This document shows, piece by piece, positions 44,201 through 53,103 of a stretch of 64,000 nucleotides of DNA (position 1 is its first letter; every line of letters begins with the position of its first letter). The notes under the pieces were generated by a model. The model searched no databases and was not told where the DNA came from. It saw nothing but the letters and a program-made list of their open reading frames with translations. The DNA is taken from assembly GCA_947088135.1 (NCBI GenBank), contig CAMUFJ010000004.1:13014-77013 (forward strand). The letters are read 5' to 3'. A program made the position numbers and the translations under genes. Source of the DNA: an uncultured Clostridia bacterium (GTDB lineage Bacteria; Bacillota; Clostridia; Christensenellales; Borkfalkiaceae).

Positions 44201-45105
44201 TAAATACCAAGCCGAGCTTTGCTTACGGGAGCGGCGCGGAATTCTATTTGGGCGAATTTCTCAATACGCTTACCGTAAAGAGTTTTGCGGACGGCTCGCT
44301 CGACGGCTTGACCTTTGAAAATACGCTCATCACCGACGGGGCGATCGTGCGCATTTCTTCCTACCGTTTCGGCGCGGACGTCACGCGCGGCCCTTCTCTC
44401 CTTTTGGATGCGATCAGCATCATCACCAAGGACGGCGAGCTGACGGGGGAGGCGAAGCGGGAATGCGTGGATATGAGCGCCGTTGTGTTCAGCGCTCCCG
44501 GATTCCACCGTCTTGCCGTCAATCTCACGGTCAAGGGGGAGGCAGTTACCGCCTATTACACGGTGCAGATCGTGCCCAAACGCTACGAGGGAAATCCGCT
44601 CTTCACCGCCTACGGCGCAGGCGTGATGTTAAAGACCAACAGCCTCACGCTCGACGAGTTCGGGCAGATCGTTCTCGACTGCTCGGGCGTGCGCTACGAG
44701 GGCTTTGCCGATTTGGAAGGAAAAAACAGCTTTTCGGCGAAGGCTTATTCGGGCAACGGCGCGTTCGTCGTTGTGCAGGGCGAAATGGTTGCGGACGGAA
44801 TTCTCCGCTTTACCGCCACGGGTGCGGTCAGCTTTACCGATTATTACACCACGGGCACGAGCCGCGTCGTCGCGGCAGGCGGTGTGGCTTTGCGCGAATT
44901 TACGGTCGGGAACAACCGCACGTATATTTTCTCCGGTTCTCCCACTTTGGCGGGCGACGTCGTTACCGTAAAGGCGCTCACGGGGAGCGTGGAAAACGGC
45001 AACGTCGTTAAAATTGTAAAAGGCGAAGAGATTACCTACGTGCGCATTCTCTCTTGGGGGAACGTGACGGAAGGGCTTTCCGTATTGAAGGACTACCAAG
45101 AGTAA
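41290..45105 (+). CDS. Large lipoprotein with tandem Ig-like repeats
   Basis: A 1271-residue lipoprotein; lipobox LVLAGC (Cys near 22). The first about 600 residues are six to seven units of about 75 residues of bacterial Ig-like type. Each has a Y-D-F/L-T-x-L-F-x-V strand, a V-x-V-T-x-x-M-I-x-G/D centre and a G-x-Y-x-V-T-x-x-Y/F-G closing strand, for example DLTTLFEVKRGDETVPVTLD and LFATELFTVTEGGKPVEVTFD. An acidic run (NSDDDDDNESDDWG) then leads to a beta-rich C-terminal half (GIYRTLLTTIPF, VYVLDHLVIGEDG, YKTF-like strands), which resembles the modules of the next gene. No catalytic motif is visible. It is likely a surface stalk with a binding head. Confidence 0.8.
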   Translation: MKIQYKAVAALCVLGSLVLAGCNGDDHPPANSDPNVPTPADPVVVITATEDGVTLKDTEVKSYDFTSLFTITKDGVSVAVLNEYVDSTLVSETAGSYPVTCSYEGKHKSVTVTVTATLYSVESDTEIITLRASQVSEYDFKQHFTAKTDGVQAAITDAMIRTDVAPSEGRYSYTVTHGGASKTISVVVEADVLIVNSYRVKEIALNALADYDYTDLFSLYADGEAVRVTESMIDTAELAFAEIGKEYKVRISYFYKGVTYTGSAVVKAVEEERYTVSTKNIVTYPHGENIDLTTLFEVKRGDETVPVTLDMISGSIDYTKVGVNTLTLSFGGAEYQSTVEIKYGVILEYANSDTVTVQKGTDKKNYPFAKDFKAIVNGIPFLVIPESNFSGLDELDFDKAGSYKVTLQIAYNVEPPKGLDATVDFEYAEKTITYIVEEKTVQTAVKQELVTAPQGTAEYNPFSNLTVTVNGIPQFLTDNPDWADGYSTCYARLLSDPIDFSSAERQEVRVAVYPYGNDAEPVVLTYGFIIQTDIVITAEDVGIFAGGTLFATELFTVTEGGKPVEVTFDMISGKADTFRAGVYTLELSYGGARASATVTVFDGGMKGIYRTLLTTIPFNSDDDDDNESDDWGDLGGAEGYASALSARATNPVYVLDHLVIGEDGSIMWGSRAATVVGGLDENTLIIKIGSNEFTLYYSDGIVVLDAANPQKLGFNDERRPMVFFNEAQWSMIEHVTVNYSSEYVLSSSFISYSIDTFRIKDKADGRELWYALKVELAEKTSADTHYVVTWGEAEYADGFVAVEGTASTLTFMGEEYRFVMQSSRVGKVSRSSSTQSKFAGKSFRGTLSGANAVFSVTQSDGYELTAGGKRVFYLSANDVNNSKNCYADQVTDTIFLYSVTEKFSYTFKLDMETLTFTVLEKDAYYGFYQADNKLIFFDGYGTGTINFDTNSWSSTQIRYTVNSGVVSVRYVNTKPSFAYGSGAEFYLGEFLNTLTVKSFADGSLDGLTFENTLITDGAIVRISSYRFGADVTRGPSLLLDAISIITKDGELTGEAKRECVDMSAVVFSAPGFHRLAVNLTVKGEAVTAYYTVQIVPKRYEGNPLFTAYGAGVMLKTNSLTLDEFGQIVLDCSGVRYEGFADLEGKNSFSAKAYSGNGAFVVVQGEMVADGILRFTATGAVSFTDYYTTGTSRVVAAGGVALREFTVGNNRTYIFSGSPTLAGDVVTVKALTGSVENGNVVKIVKGEEITYVRILSWGNVTEGLSVLKDYQE

Positions 45106-45121
45106 CCGTAATTCCGATCGG

Positions 45122-45164
45122 GCGCGTTTGCGCGCGAAGGAAGAAACCCATCGAACGAAGTTCG
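45122..45164. repeat. Two short hairpins before the largest lipoprotein gene
   Basis: GCGCG/CGCGC around TTTG (45122-45135) and CGAAC/GTTCG around GAA (45152-45164), with no T-run. They recall the hairpins at 38689-38759 in the previous similar gap. Confidence 0.4.
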
Positions 45165-45226
45165 TAAATCAAGTAAAAACCATTTTGTTGTTATAGAATG
45201 AGAAAAAAATATGAGGAGTTAAGAGT

Positions 45227-48200
45227 ATGAAGAAAGGCAGATTGCTGGTATTAGCGGCAGCGAGCGCGGCATTTTGCGCGGCTGCGGTGGCGTGCGGCGG
45301 GAAACACGAGCATGAGTACGGCGCGTGGACGATTACCGCCGATCCCACTCTTACCGCGGAGGGAAGCGCAACGCGCACCTGTACGTCAAACGACGGCGGC
45401 GTAGAAACGGTTGCGGTTCCCGCGTTGTCCAACACGGACGTGTGGACGGCGGAAACAAACGACGCTACGCACACTGCGGCGGGAAAAATCGTTTATACCT
45501 CCGTTTACGGCACGGTGGAAGTAACCATTCCGCAGGGCGAACACAGTTGGGGAGGGTGGACGATCACCAAAGCTCCTACGGCGACGGAAACGGGCACGGC
45601 GGAGCGCGCTTGCTCGTCGCAGGACGGCGGGAAAGACAGCGTAACGCTTCCCGTATTGACGGATACCGCCGTTTGGACGAAAGACGCTTCCAAATCCAAG
45701 CCCGCAAGCCACGCCGAGGACGGCAAGGACGTTTATACCTCCGCCTACGGCACGGTGGAGGTTGTACTCCCCAAGGGCGCGGGCACGCATACTTGGGGCG
45801 AATGGGAAATCACCGTAAAACCCACGCTCGAAAAAGAGGGCGTGGCGACGCGGAAATGCACCGCGAACGACGGCGGAACGGACACGCAAAAGCTTGCCGC
45901 GCTTTCCAACGCGCTCATGTGGAAGAAGGACGCGGAGAAGTCCACGCCCGCGACCCACACCGAGGACGGGAAGGACGTTTACACCTCCGCCTACGGAACG
46001 GTGGAGGTTGTGATCCCCAAAGACGCGGACGCGCATACATACGGGGATTGGACGATCACCAAAGCTCCTACGGCGACCGAAACGGGCACGGCGGAGCGTA
46101 TCTGCGAAGCGGATAACCAAAAAGACACCGCAATCCTCCCCGTACTGACGGATACCTCCGTTTGGACGAAGGATACGGAAAAGTCCAAACCCAACTCGCA
46201 CACGGAAGACGGAAAGGACGTTTACACCTCCGAATACGGTACGGTGGAAATCGTCGTTCCCAAGAGCGTCGAGCACGTTTGGGGGGATTGGGAAATTACC
46301 AAGGCGCCCACTTTGACCGAAGCCGGTACGGCGAAGCATTCCTGTACCCTTTCGGGCTGCACGGAGCAGGACGTAACGGCTGCCGTTCCCGTTTTGACGG
46401 ATACGGCGGTTTGGACGAAGCAAACGGTTGAGCCCGACTATAACAACGCAGGGAAAGACGTTTACACCTCCGAATACGGTACGGTGGAATTGCCCGGCGC
46501 ACCCAAGCTCCCCGCACCTTACGAGGGGAAGACGTATATTCCCATTTTGGTGGAAATCAACGGAGAAGGCAAGATCTCCGTTACCGATTCTTGGCGCGCG
46601 GCGCAGATGGTGCTCGACGCCAACGGAGAAGGCACGGGTACGGCATACCCTTACATGAACGAAACGTGGAAAGTTTCTATGGTAGACGCCGGACAGGGCA
46701 TCATTTCCATTGTCACGCAGTCGAAAGATACGAGCGGAAACGTTGTCAAGAAGACTTATACCGCTTACGTCGATATGGCGACGGGAGTCATCGTCCGCCC
46801 GAGAGAAGCCTCTTGGAGCACCGTTTTCGTATTCCTTCCCTATGAATGGGAGGAGGGAAAGAGCAAGGTGGAAGCGGCGATTTTGGACGAATCGATCGCC
46901 ATTACGTATTCCAAGGACGACGTTTCCGAGAGCAGTTTCGTGTTCAACGATAAGGCGTTTTTCGGCGTGACCTTTGCAAGCGACAAGGCGGGCGCTCACG
47001 AGATTTCCGTGGCGGAATTTGCGGAAAAAGATCTCGTTTACGTATTGCAAAACAGCAAATTGATTGCTTCCTTTGCCAAAAACAGCGAGGGCGTATTCGT
47101 TCCCGCCGACGGCTTGGAGGGCACGTATGCTTTGACCGATCCCACGGGCGGCACCATGGCGATCTTTGTTTCCGGCAGCGGAATGTTGAAATACGAGAAC
47201 GGCGAGGTGATCGGCTACTATACGGTTGCGGAAGAGGGTGCGGATTATACGATCAGCGTGATCCTCGAAAACATCTATTACGAAATCATTCTCAACGCCG
47301 ATTTCACGGGTTCGCTTACAATGCCCACCGTTACCGTGAAATACGTGGTAGGGGAAGGCTTTACGGCGATTCCCGACGAAGAATTCAACAAAAACGCGGT
47401 TGCCGATCTTGCCGTACCCGAAGATACCCAAACCAAAATATTCGGAGGATGGTATTTCGACGAGGCTTACGCGCAGCCCGTTCCCGACAAGTTTATTCCA
47501 ACGGCGGACGTTACGCTGTATGCGAAGTGGTCGGATAAGGGCAGTATCGGCGTCATCGTGGAAGAGGGCGGTGCGGCGCTTACCGTCTATTTCGGCGAGG
47601 GCAATAAGCTTTCCGACGTTCTTTCGGCAAATAATATCGATCTCGGCGTAGACGAAGCGGGTTGGCGCGTATTCCGCGGCTGGTATTTGGACGCGGATTA
47701 CTCGCGGGCAATTTCGGCGGAAACCACGCTTAGTCACACGGACAGCGGTAAGAGCATTTACGCCAAGTGGGAAGCTCTTCCCGAATATTACGGCGAATAT
47801 GCGGGCAACGCGCTCAATACGAACGCGCAGTACTGCTTCGGCGCGTCGGTCAAGCTCGACGAGAACGGCGTCGTCACCTTGAACCGCGTGAAAAATTCCG
47901 ACGGGGAAACGGAAGTACTCAAAGGAACGGTAATCGGCTACAATAAGACGACGCAACTCCTTACCTGGCAAGCGAGCGGTTCCGACGCCGTATACAATAT
48001 GCGCGTGGACAGCAAGAGCGGTTTCATCGCGTTTGCCTCTGAAATGAAGGACAGTGCGCTCGGCCAGAACCCTTATATCCTTTCCCGTAACGGCGATACG
48101 GTCACGACCGATATCCATAATTTCGGATTCTATAACGGCAGTTCCTCTTACAATCATACCTGCATCGTTTCCTATCAAACGGAGGGCGGCGCAACCAAGA

Positions 48201-51200
48201 CGCTCCTCGTTTATACCGATACCATTTATGCCGACGTAACCGTGTCTGATTATAAGGATACTGCGCTTGCGATCAACGAAGTTGCAAATTCCAAGACGCT
48301 CGTCGTGAAGCAGAACGGTACCGTAGTGCTTGCGCTCGGCAGCACGGGAGTTAAAATCAGCGGCTCCGGAAACGACGAGCTTGGCGTTAGCGCGAAGTTA
48401 CAGCTTCTCGACGCATACTACGGCGTTTATACGGTAAACGGAAAAGATTACAAGCTCAACGGTTTGGGACAGATCGAATGGGACGGCGTCGGCGGCACGG
48501 CAAGCGCGGGTTATACCTTCGTGAAGGAGGAGAACGGCTTCCGCATCTTCGACGTGTTCGAGCGCAAGGTGGTTTCGAAAGAGATCCAAGTCGAAAATCC
48601 CTTGTACGACCCCGAGGATTACGAGAGCGAAGAGTTTATTACGCAAGTCGTTCTTTCGTACGAACCTGTCGGTTATTATCAGCTCAAAGTCGCAACCGCG
48701 GGCGGGGCTAACGCCTTCGAGAAAATCATGGTTACCGTAACCGTGAAAAACGCTACGGGTACGGGTACGGCGGACGGTACGGCGCAAGTGAATGCGAAAG
48801 TGGCAATTCTGCCCGAAGCCCCCGTAGATCCGACGGGTGCGAGCGTCTTTGTCGGCTGGTACAAGAACCCCGAGCTTACCGAAGAATTTACTGCGACCGC
48901 GTTCGAGGTCGGCGATACGCCTACCCTCTATGCGAAGTGGGATACGCGCCGCACGGTCACAGCGCATTTCAATTACGAGGGCGCGCCCGAAAATGCGGTA
49001 TACGAGTTTGCCCACGGCGCATCGACGGAGATTCCTACGCCCGAGCGCGAGGGTTACTATCTCGTAGGCTGGTTCACCGACGCCGCTTGCAGTGAAGGAA
49101 GCGAGTGGACGGACGGGCAAGCGATTACCGCGAACGTAGAGATTTACGCCAAGTGGGCTCTTGCCGCACAAATGGCAGGGACGTATAAGGGTTTTGAAAA
49201 GTGGGTTAACACACAAGGAAAAGATGAAGCGATCAGCGGAATGTCTACCTTATTCACTTGTCAGCTGGACGGTTCGTATACGGCTACGAGAGCCGGAAGC
49301 GGAACGATTTCCGAAACCCATAAACCCGTCGTGGACGGCGAGATCAGCTTGGGACGTTACGCGTACTTCAATAAGACTGCCGGCGTAATGTGGTATGCTT
49401 ACGGTACCAGCACGACTTCTGTCGGTACGGACGCTTATTTCTGCTTCGATACTTCGAGAATTGCGAGTGTTTCTTATAGCATCAATAAGGACATAAAAGT
49501 CAATAACACCGCAAAATTGACGGCATGGCTCACTTTGAACTACGTCGACGGCTCCACTATGAACGTGTTATGCTATAACGAAAAGATTTACGACAACGTG
49601 ACTTGGACGGCGGGCGTTTCCGTGAATGGAGTAAACAACGCTAATGAAATTCAGGTTTGGGACAAAGAGGGAGCCGAAATCTTACTGAAAGTAAAGTCGG
49701 GCAGTACGTTCGTGGATCCCAAAGCTGAGCGCGGAACGTATACCAATGCCCAAAGCGAAACGTTGTTCCTCAACGGCGGAAATGCAATCACGTACGGCGA
49801 CAAGAAGGGCACTTATTCTGCGGTTTCGGGTAAGGATTATAACTTTAATGTTGATTTCGGAAGCGAGCGTTGGTGGCTGACCATCGATCAGGAAGCGAAA
49901 ACCTTCTCGATCAAAAAGCCGATGGCTACCGTCACGTTCGATATGAACGGAAAGGGCGAAAGCGTTACGGCGGAGCAAAACGTTTCCAAGTTTTTGTCCT
50001 TCTCGACGGTGATCGCCTCCGATCCCGTTGCGGACGGCTTTATCTTCCGCGGTTGGTATGAGAACGCCGAGTGTACGGGAAGTGCGAAAACTTCGTACAC
50101 GCCTTCCGACGAAACCCCGAAAACCTTCTACGCTAAGTGGGATAAGGCGATTACGGTAACGCTCGATTACGGCGGAAAGCTCGACAACGTAACGGTGGAA
50201 GGGAAATACGTGGGCGATACTTATACTCTCACTCTTCCCGCCGAGCTGGTAGACGGGCAGGGCGCAGAGGGCTGGTACACCGATCCCGAATTTACCGACA
50301 AAGTGACGGGAAGCTATACCTTTACCGACGACACCGTGTTCTATTGCAAGTGGGTAGACGCCCACCCGCTTACGGGAACGTATAAGGGTGTTGAATTTGA
50401 TTCAACGGCATTGCGCGGCAGTAGCGCCAAAACTCTTGTAGTCGGAGTAACGGGAACCTTGTCTAATGCTAAAACAGGAACTTTGGTTGCGGGCGAAGGA
50501 GAAAACGTTTATACGTATGACAACGGAAAATATCTGTATTATGACCCCGTAAGCAAAACGATCGTTGTGAATTATGGTTCCGGCACAACTTTGGGTACGG
50601 ATTTGTTCGTTTTGACTTATGTGGAAGACCCCAACACGACGATTTCCGGTTCTTATAAGAATAACAATACCGATGCCTATCTCGTTTGGAACAGCAATTA
50701 TACGAAGCTTGGCAAATTTGGCGTTAACGGCGTTGAAAAATTCTTCTTTGTACATGACGGAAAAGTTTACGGCAACGTAACGGTTGAGGTGAACGGTGTT
50801 TCGATTTCCGATTTGACTAAGATAAAAGAGTCTATCGGAAACGAGCTCGTCATCAAAGACATGAACGGCGGCGTTGTTCTTTCGGTGGGTTGGAACGGTT
50901 CCGACTTCGTAAATAAAGACGGTACGCAAGGTACTTATACGGGTACGATCGGCGGAACGGAGTACGCGATCGAAGCCAACGGCTACGGCGGATTCTCGAT
51001 CGGCGGCGAAATATTGACGGCTGTTCTCGACGGGACGAAGCTCGCGTTTACCTTGAATAATTCCATGAAAGTCGTAACTCTCGATACCGAGAACAAGACT
51101 TATGCGCAGGTGCAGGACGGCTTTGCGGGTACGTACACGTTGCCCGACGGTACGAGTACGATCGTGTTCGACGGACTTGGCGGTGCGGGCGACGGTAAAA

Positions 51201-51625
51201 CGTACGTGGTTGACGGCGCAACCGTTACCGTTTACGAGAGCAACGGCTCTAAGACGGCTTACGGAATCGACGTTGCAAACAAGACGCTCGCGGGCAAGAG
51301 CAAGTTTGCGGGTTATACGTTTACGGGAACTTATCATGATTCTTACGGCGATGCTAACACTGCCGAAGTCATTTTTGACGACGGTGTGGAGATATCGGGT
51401 AAGATCGTTGCAAATCGTTCGGATTTCTTCTTCACAGGCGTGTTGGAAGGGAACACTCTTACCATTACATGGACGAAGGTGTTCAACAACACAATGCACG
51501 ACGACGTCGGCAAAACTTTGATATTTACCATCGAAGGCGACACCATGACGCGTACGGGCGGAACGTACAGCAACAACGCTTACATGAAAGATCTTGTTGC
51601 AACCTGCGAAGGATTCTCGCTGTAA
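45227..51625 (+). CDS. Giant repeat lipoprotein with InlB B-repeats (adhesin-like)
   Basis: A 2132-residue lipoprotein (lipobox region AAVACGG, Cys near 24). Three layers are seen. First, five tandem units of about 80 residues (about 27-425) with H-x-W-G-x-W-x-I-T-x-x-P-T, a Cys pair, and V-Y-T-S-x-Y-G-T-V-E. Second, three pairs of InlB B-repeats ending in YAKW or YCKW, near residues 700-850, 1170-1310 and 1570-1710. Third, one related beta-rich module after each pair, opening with Y-x-G-x-Y or GTYKG and holding L-V-Y-T/F-x-x-x-I/V-Y-x-x-V-T-V. A further such module stands between the 80-residue units and the first pair. It has no TM or LPXTG, so it is held by its lipid. Binding to host or diet polymers is likely. 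Confidence 0.82.
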   Translation: MKKGRLLVLAAASAAFCAAAVACGGKHEHEYGAWTITADPTLTAEGSATRTCTSNDGGVETVAVPALSNTDVWTAETNDATHTAAGKIVYTSVYGTVEVTIPQGEHSWGGWTITKAPTATETGTAERACSSQDGGKDSVTLPVLTDTAVWTKDASKSKPASHAEDGKDVYTSAYGTVEVVLPKGAGTHTWGEWEITVKPTLEKEGVATRKCTANDGGTDTQKLAALSNALMWKKDAEKSTPATHTEDGKDVYTSAYGTVEVVIPKDADAHTYGDWTITKAPTATETGTAERICEADNQKDTAILPVLTDTSVWTKDTEKSKPNSHTEDGKDVYTSEYGTVEIVVPKSVEHVWGDWEITKAPTLTEAGTAKHSCTLSGCTEQDVTAAVPVLTDTAVWTKQTVEPDYNNAGKDVYTSEYGTVELPGAPKLPAPYEGKTYIPILVEINGEGKISVTDSWRAAQMVLDANGEGTGTAYPYMNETWKVSMVDAGQGIISIVTQSKDTSGNVVKKTYTAYVDMATGVIVRPREASWSTVFVFLPYEWEEGKSKVEAAILDESIAITYSKDDVSESSFVFNDKAFFGVTFASDKAGAHEISVAEFAEKDLVYVLQNSKLIASFAKNSEGVFVPADGLEGTYALTDPTGGTMAIFVSGSGMLKYENGEVIGYYTVAEEGADYTISVILENIYYEIILNADFTGSLTMPTVTVKYVVGEGFTAIPDEEFNKNAVADLAVPEDTQTKIFGGWYFDEAYAQPVPDKFIPTADVTLYAKWSDKGSIGVIVEEGGAALTVYFGEGNKLSDVLSANNIDLGVDEAGWRVFRGWYLDADYSRAISAETTLSHTDSGKSIYAKWEALPEYYGEYAGNALNTNAQYCFGASVKLDENGVVTLNRVKNSDGETEVLKGTVIGYNKTTQLLTWQASGSDAVYNMRVDSKSGFIAFASEMKDSALGQNPYILSRNGDTVTTDIHNFGFYNGSSSYNHTCIVSYQTEGGATKTLLVYTDTIYADVTVSDYKDTALAINEVANSKTLVVKQNGTVVLALGSTGVKISGSGNDELGVSAKLQLLDAYYGVYTVNGKDYKLNGLGQIEWDGVGGTASAGYTFVKEENGFRIFDVFERKVVSKEIQVENPLYDPEDYESEEFITQVVLSYEPVGYYQLKVATAGGANAFEKIMVTVTVKNATGTGTADGTAQVNAKVAILPEAPVDPTGASVFVGWYKNPELTEEFTATAFEVGDTPTLYAKWDTRRTVTAHFNYEGAPENAVYEFAHGASTEIPTPEREGYYLVGWFTDAACSEGSEWTDGQAITANVEIYAKWALAAQMAGTYKGFEKWVNTQGKDEAISGMSTLFTCQLDGSYTATRAGSGTISETHKPVVDGEISLGRYAYFNKTAGVMWYAYGTSTTSVGTDAYFCFDTSRIASVSYSINKDIKVNNTAKLTAWLTLNYVDGSTMNVLCYNEKIYDNVTWTAGVSVNGVNNANEIQVWDKEGAEILLKVKSGSTFVDPKAERGTYTNAQSETLFLNGGNAITYGDKKGTYSAVSGKDYNFNVDFGSERWWLTIDQEAKTFSIKKPMATVTFDMNGKGESVTAEQNVSKFLSFSTVIASDPVADGFIFRGWYENAECTGSAKTSYTPSDETPKTFYAKWDKAITVTLDYGGKLDNVTVEGKYVGDTYTLTLPAELVDGQGAEGWYTDPEFTDKVTGSYTFTDDTVFYCKWVDAHPLTGTYKGVEFDSTALRGSSAKTLVVGVTGTLSNAKTGTLVAGEGENVYTYDNGKYLYYDPVSKTIVVNYGSGTTLGTDLFVLTYVEDPNTTISGSYKNNNTDAYLVWNSNYTKLGKFGVNGVEKFFFVHDGKVYGNVTVEVNGVSISDLTKIKESIGNELVIKDMNGGVVLSVGWNGSDFVNKDGTQGTYTGTIGGTEYAIEANGYGGFSIGGEILTAVLDGTKLAFTLNNSMKVVTLDTENKTYAQVQDGFAGTYTLPDGTSTIVFDGLGGAGDGKTYVVDGATVTVYESNGSKTAYGIDVANKTLAGKSKFAGYTFTGTYHDSYGDANTAEVIFDDGVEISGKIVANRSDFFFTGVLEGNTLTITWTKVFNNTMHDDVGKTLIFTIEGDTMTRTGGTYSNNAYMKDLVATCEGFSL
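45305..46500 (+). repeat. Five tandem units of about 240 bp
   Basis: In-frame repeats coding the 80-residue units of the 2132-residue lipoprotein. Bases are well conserved between units 2 and 4, for instance in the segments coding ITKAPTATETGTAER and DGKDVYTSAYGTVEVV, which suggests recent duplication or gene conversion and possible copy-number change. Confidence 0.85.
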
Positions 51626-51643
51626 GAGAAGCTCAAACAAAAT

Positions 51644-51673
51644 AAAAAAATCCACCCTCGGGTGGATTTTTTT
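51644..51673 (+). terminator. Intrinsic terminator at the end of the peptide-uptake island
   Basis: AAAAAAATCCACCC pairs with GGGTGGATTTTTTT around TC. This is the first convincing same-strand terminator after the promoter at 19944. Confidence 0.9.
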
Positions 51674-51766
51674 GCTCTTAGGGAAGCCGAGAGAGAAGGG
51701 ACGGCAGAATGACGGGCGGGCAGACATGAATCATCGATACTTTGCATACAATAAGGAGAGATGAGA

Positions 51767-52021
51767 ATGTTTTCGGAAATTTCCAAAGCGCTCGCGGAAG
51801 AGGGCGTCAATTTCAGCCGCGTCCAGTATACGGTCATCGACGGCAAGGGCGGCTATTTCCAAAACGTAAAGCGTATTCGGGAATTTTCGAACGAAAAAAT
51901 CGTACTGTCGGGGCGCAAGGGCTCTGTTTGCGTCGAGGGCAGCGCGCTCTCCTTGGGTAAATTTTTCTTAGGCGATCTCGTCGTCTACGGCGATATTCGA
52001 GCTGTTACGAGAGCGGAGTGA
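51767..52021 (+). CDS. yqfC: Sporulation protein YqfC (YabP/YqfC family)
   Basis: An 84-residue protein of the YabP/YqfC family, which act in the mother cell during spore formation. The family pattern is seen: a short helix (MFSEISKALAEEG), then beta strands YTVIDGKGGYFQNVKRIREFSNEKIVLS, a turn with GRKGSVCVEGSALSL, and the closing GDLVVYGDI. Two ATGs are in frame (51761 and 51767). The second is chosen because AAGGAG stands 8 bases before it but only 2 before the first. It is followed by yqfD, as in Bacillus and most Clostridia, which supports both calls and shows that the organism belongs to an endospore-forming lineage. Confidence 0.88.
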   Translation: MFSEISKALAEEGVNFSRVQYTVIDGKGGYFQNVKRIREFSNEKIVLSGRKGSVCVEGSALSLGKFFLGDLVVYGDIRAVTRAE

Positions 52022-52156
52022 AGAGAATTTCGTTATGATCATGCGCGCGGAGCAAAACCGCGCTTTTGCGGTAGCGGACACAATTTGCGCAAAGCTTTGC
52101 GCTTAGTGACTTTTGATAGACGGAGTGCAACGCTCCTGTAACTTGGAGATAACAAA

Positions 52157-52206
52157 AAGGAGAGTAGCTCACGAAATTTTTCGTAGGCGAAAAATTTGTG
52201 AATATG
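52157..52206 (+). promoter_or_regulatory. Hairpin between the SD and start of yqfD
   Basis: AAGGAGAG (52157-52164) is 39 bases from the ATG at 52204. Between them CACGAAATTTTTCG and CGAAAAATTTGTG (52170-52200) can form a stem with one bulged G. When folded, only about 8 unpaired bases separate the SD from the ATG, a normal spacing, so the hairpin may act as a bridge. Confidence 0.5.
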
Positions 52207-53049
52207 AAAAAATGCGGTGTGGTAATTGAAAGTTTGAGCGCCGTCGGGGTGCTCAATAAGCTGTCGGGGGCGGGAATTTCCGTGCTCGGCGCGGAAAAAA
52301 CGCAAAAAAATGCCATAACCGTTTGGGTGGACGGCAAAGATCGCAAAAAAGTTTTTGCAATTTTGCGCGGTTCGTGTTATAATATAAAAGAGGTAAAGTC
52401 GCGCGGTGCGGAACGGATCTTTGCGTTGTGTAAAAAATCGGCGGGGCTACTCGTCGGCGCGGCGTTGTTTTTGCTTCTCGTATGCGGCTTCCAAAACCGT
52501 ATTTTGCGGGTAGAGGTCACGGGCAGCGGATCGTACTATTCCGCGCAGGTCATGGATATTTTGGAAGAAAGCGGTGTAAAGTCGCTTTCCGCACTGCCCG
52601 CCGAGAACGCGCAAATCAAAGCGGACATTCTCGCGCTTCCGCGGGTAAGCTTTTGCTCTCTCCGTTTCGACGGCGGTGTTTTGCAGGTCGTGGTGGAGGT
52701 GAGCGACGAAAACGCGCTGTCCTCTTCCGATCCGCTCGTATCCCCCGCCACGGGGGAAGTGACCGAGCTCACGCTCGTGCGCGGGAGGGCGTGCGTGCAG
52801 GTGGGCGATAGCGTGGAACAGGGCGCGGTGATTGCGGACGGCTCTTTGGAGGACGGACGCAACGTGCTTGTGATCGCGCGGGTAAAGGTGCGCTATTTCG
52901 TGCAACGGGAATACGCTCTGGACGAGCGCGAGGCGTTGGCGCAAGCCGAGCTCGATTACGGCGTTTTGGAAGAATGCGTGACCGCGCCGACCGAAAACGG
53001 CGTTTTGGTAGAGGGCTACGCCACGGCAACCTCATCGGTAAATTTGTGA
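52204..53049 (+). CDS. yqfD: Sporulation protein YqfD
   Basis: A 281-residue membrane protein of the YqfD family, made in the mother cell and needed for normal sporulation. The N-terminal domain (KKCGVVIESLSAVGVLNKLSGAGISVLGAE) is followed by one TM helix (AGLLVGAALFLLLVCGF), then an extracytoplasmic part with VEVTGSGSYYSAQVMDILEESGV and LPRVSFCSLRFDGGVLQVVVEV, a FtsQ/POTRA-like unit, and LVSPATGEVTELTLVRGRACVQVGD. The family is usually 380-400 residues, so this copy is short at the C-terminus. Start ATG 52204 is taken (GTG 52198 is 6 bases earlier); both lie at the end of a hairpin that may set SD spacing. Confidence 0.88.
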   Translation: MKKCGVVIESLSAVGVLNKLSGAGISVLGAEKTQKNAITVWVDGKDRKKVFAILRGSCYNIKEVKSRGAERIFALCKKSAGLLVGAALFLLLVCGFQNRILRVEVTGSGSYYSAQVMDILEESGVKSLSALPAENAQIKADILALPRVSFCSLRFDGGVLQVVVEVSDENALSSSDPLVSPATGEVTELTLVRGRACVQVGDSVEQGAVIADGSLEDGRNVLVIARVKVRYFVQREYALDEREALAQAELDYGVLEECVTAPTENGVLVEGYATATSSVNL

Positions 53050-53103
53050 ATTGTTTCGCCATGCGAAACCGTTCGCGCAGGGATACATACGCGTAATAAA
53101 ATT

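Noticed and set aside
45386..48178. 930-codon minus-strand frame inside the giant lipoprotein gene
   Set aside because: Repetitive because it mirrors the repeats of the plus-strand gene; no SD, signal or family features.
51745..51752. CATACAAT, a good match to a sigma-E -10 element just before yqfC
   Set aside because: Transcription would start near 51759, after the AAGGAG that serves the ATG at 51767, so the SD would not be on the message. Kept only as a coincidence unless yqfC is translated leaderless.
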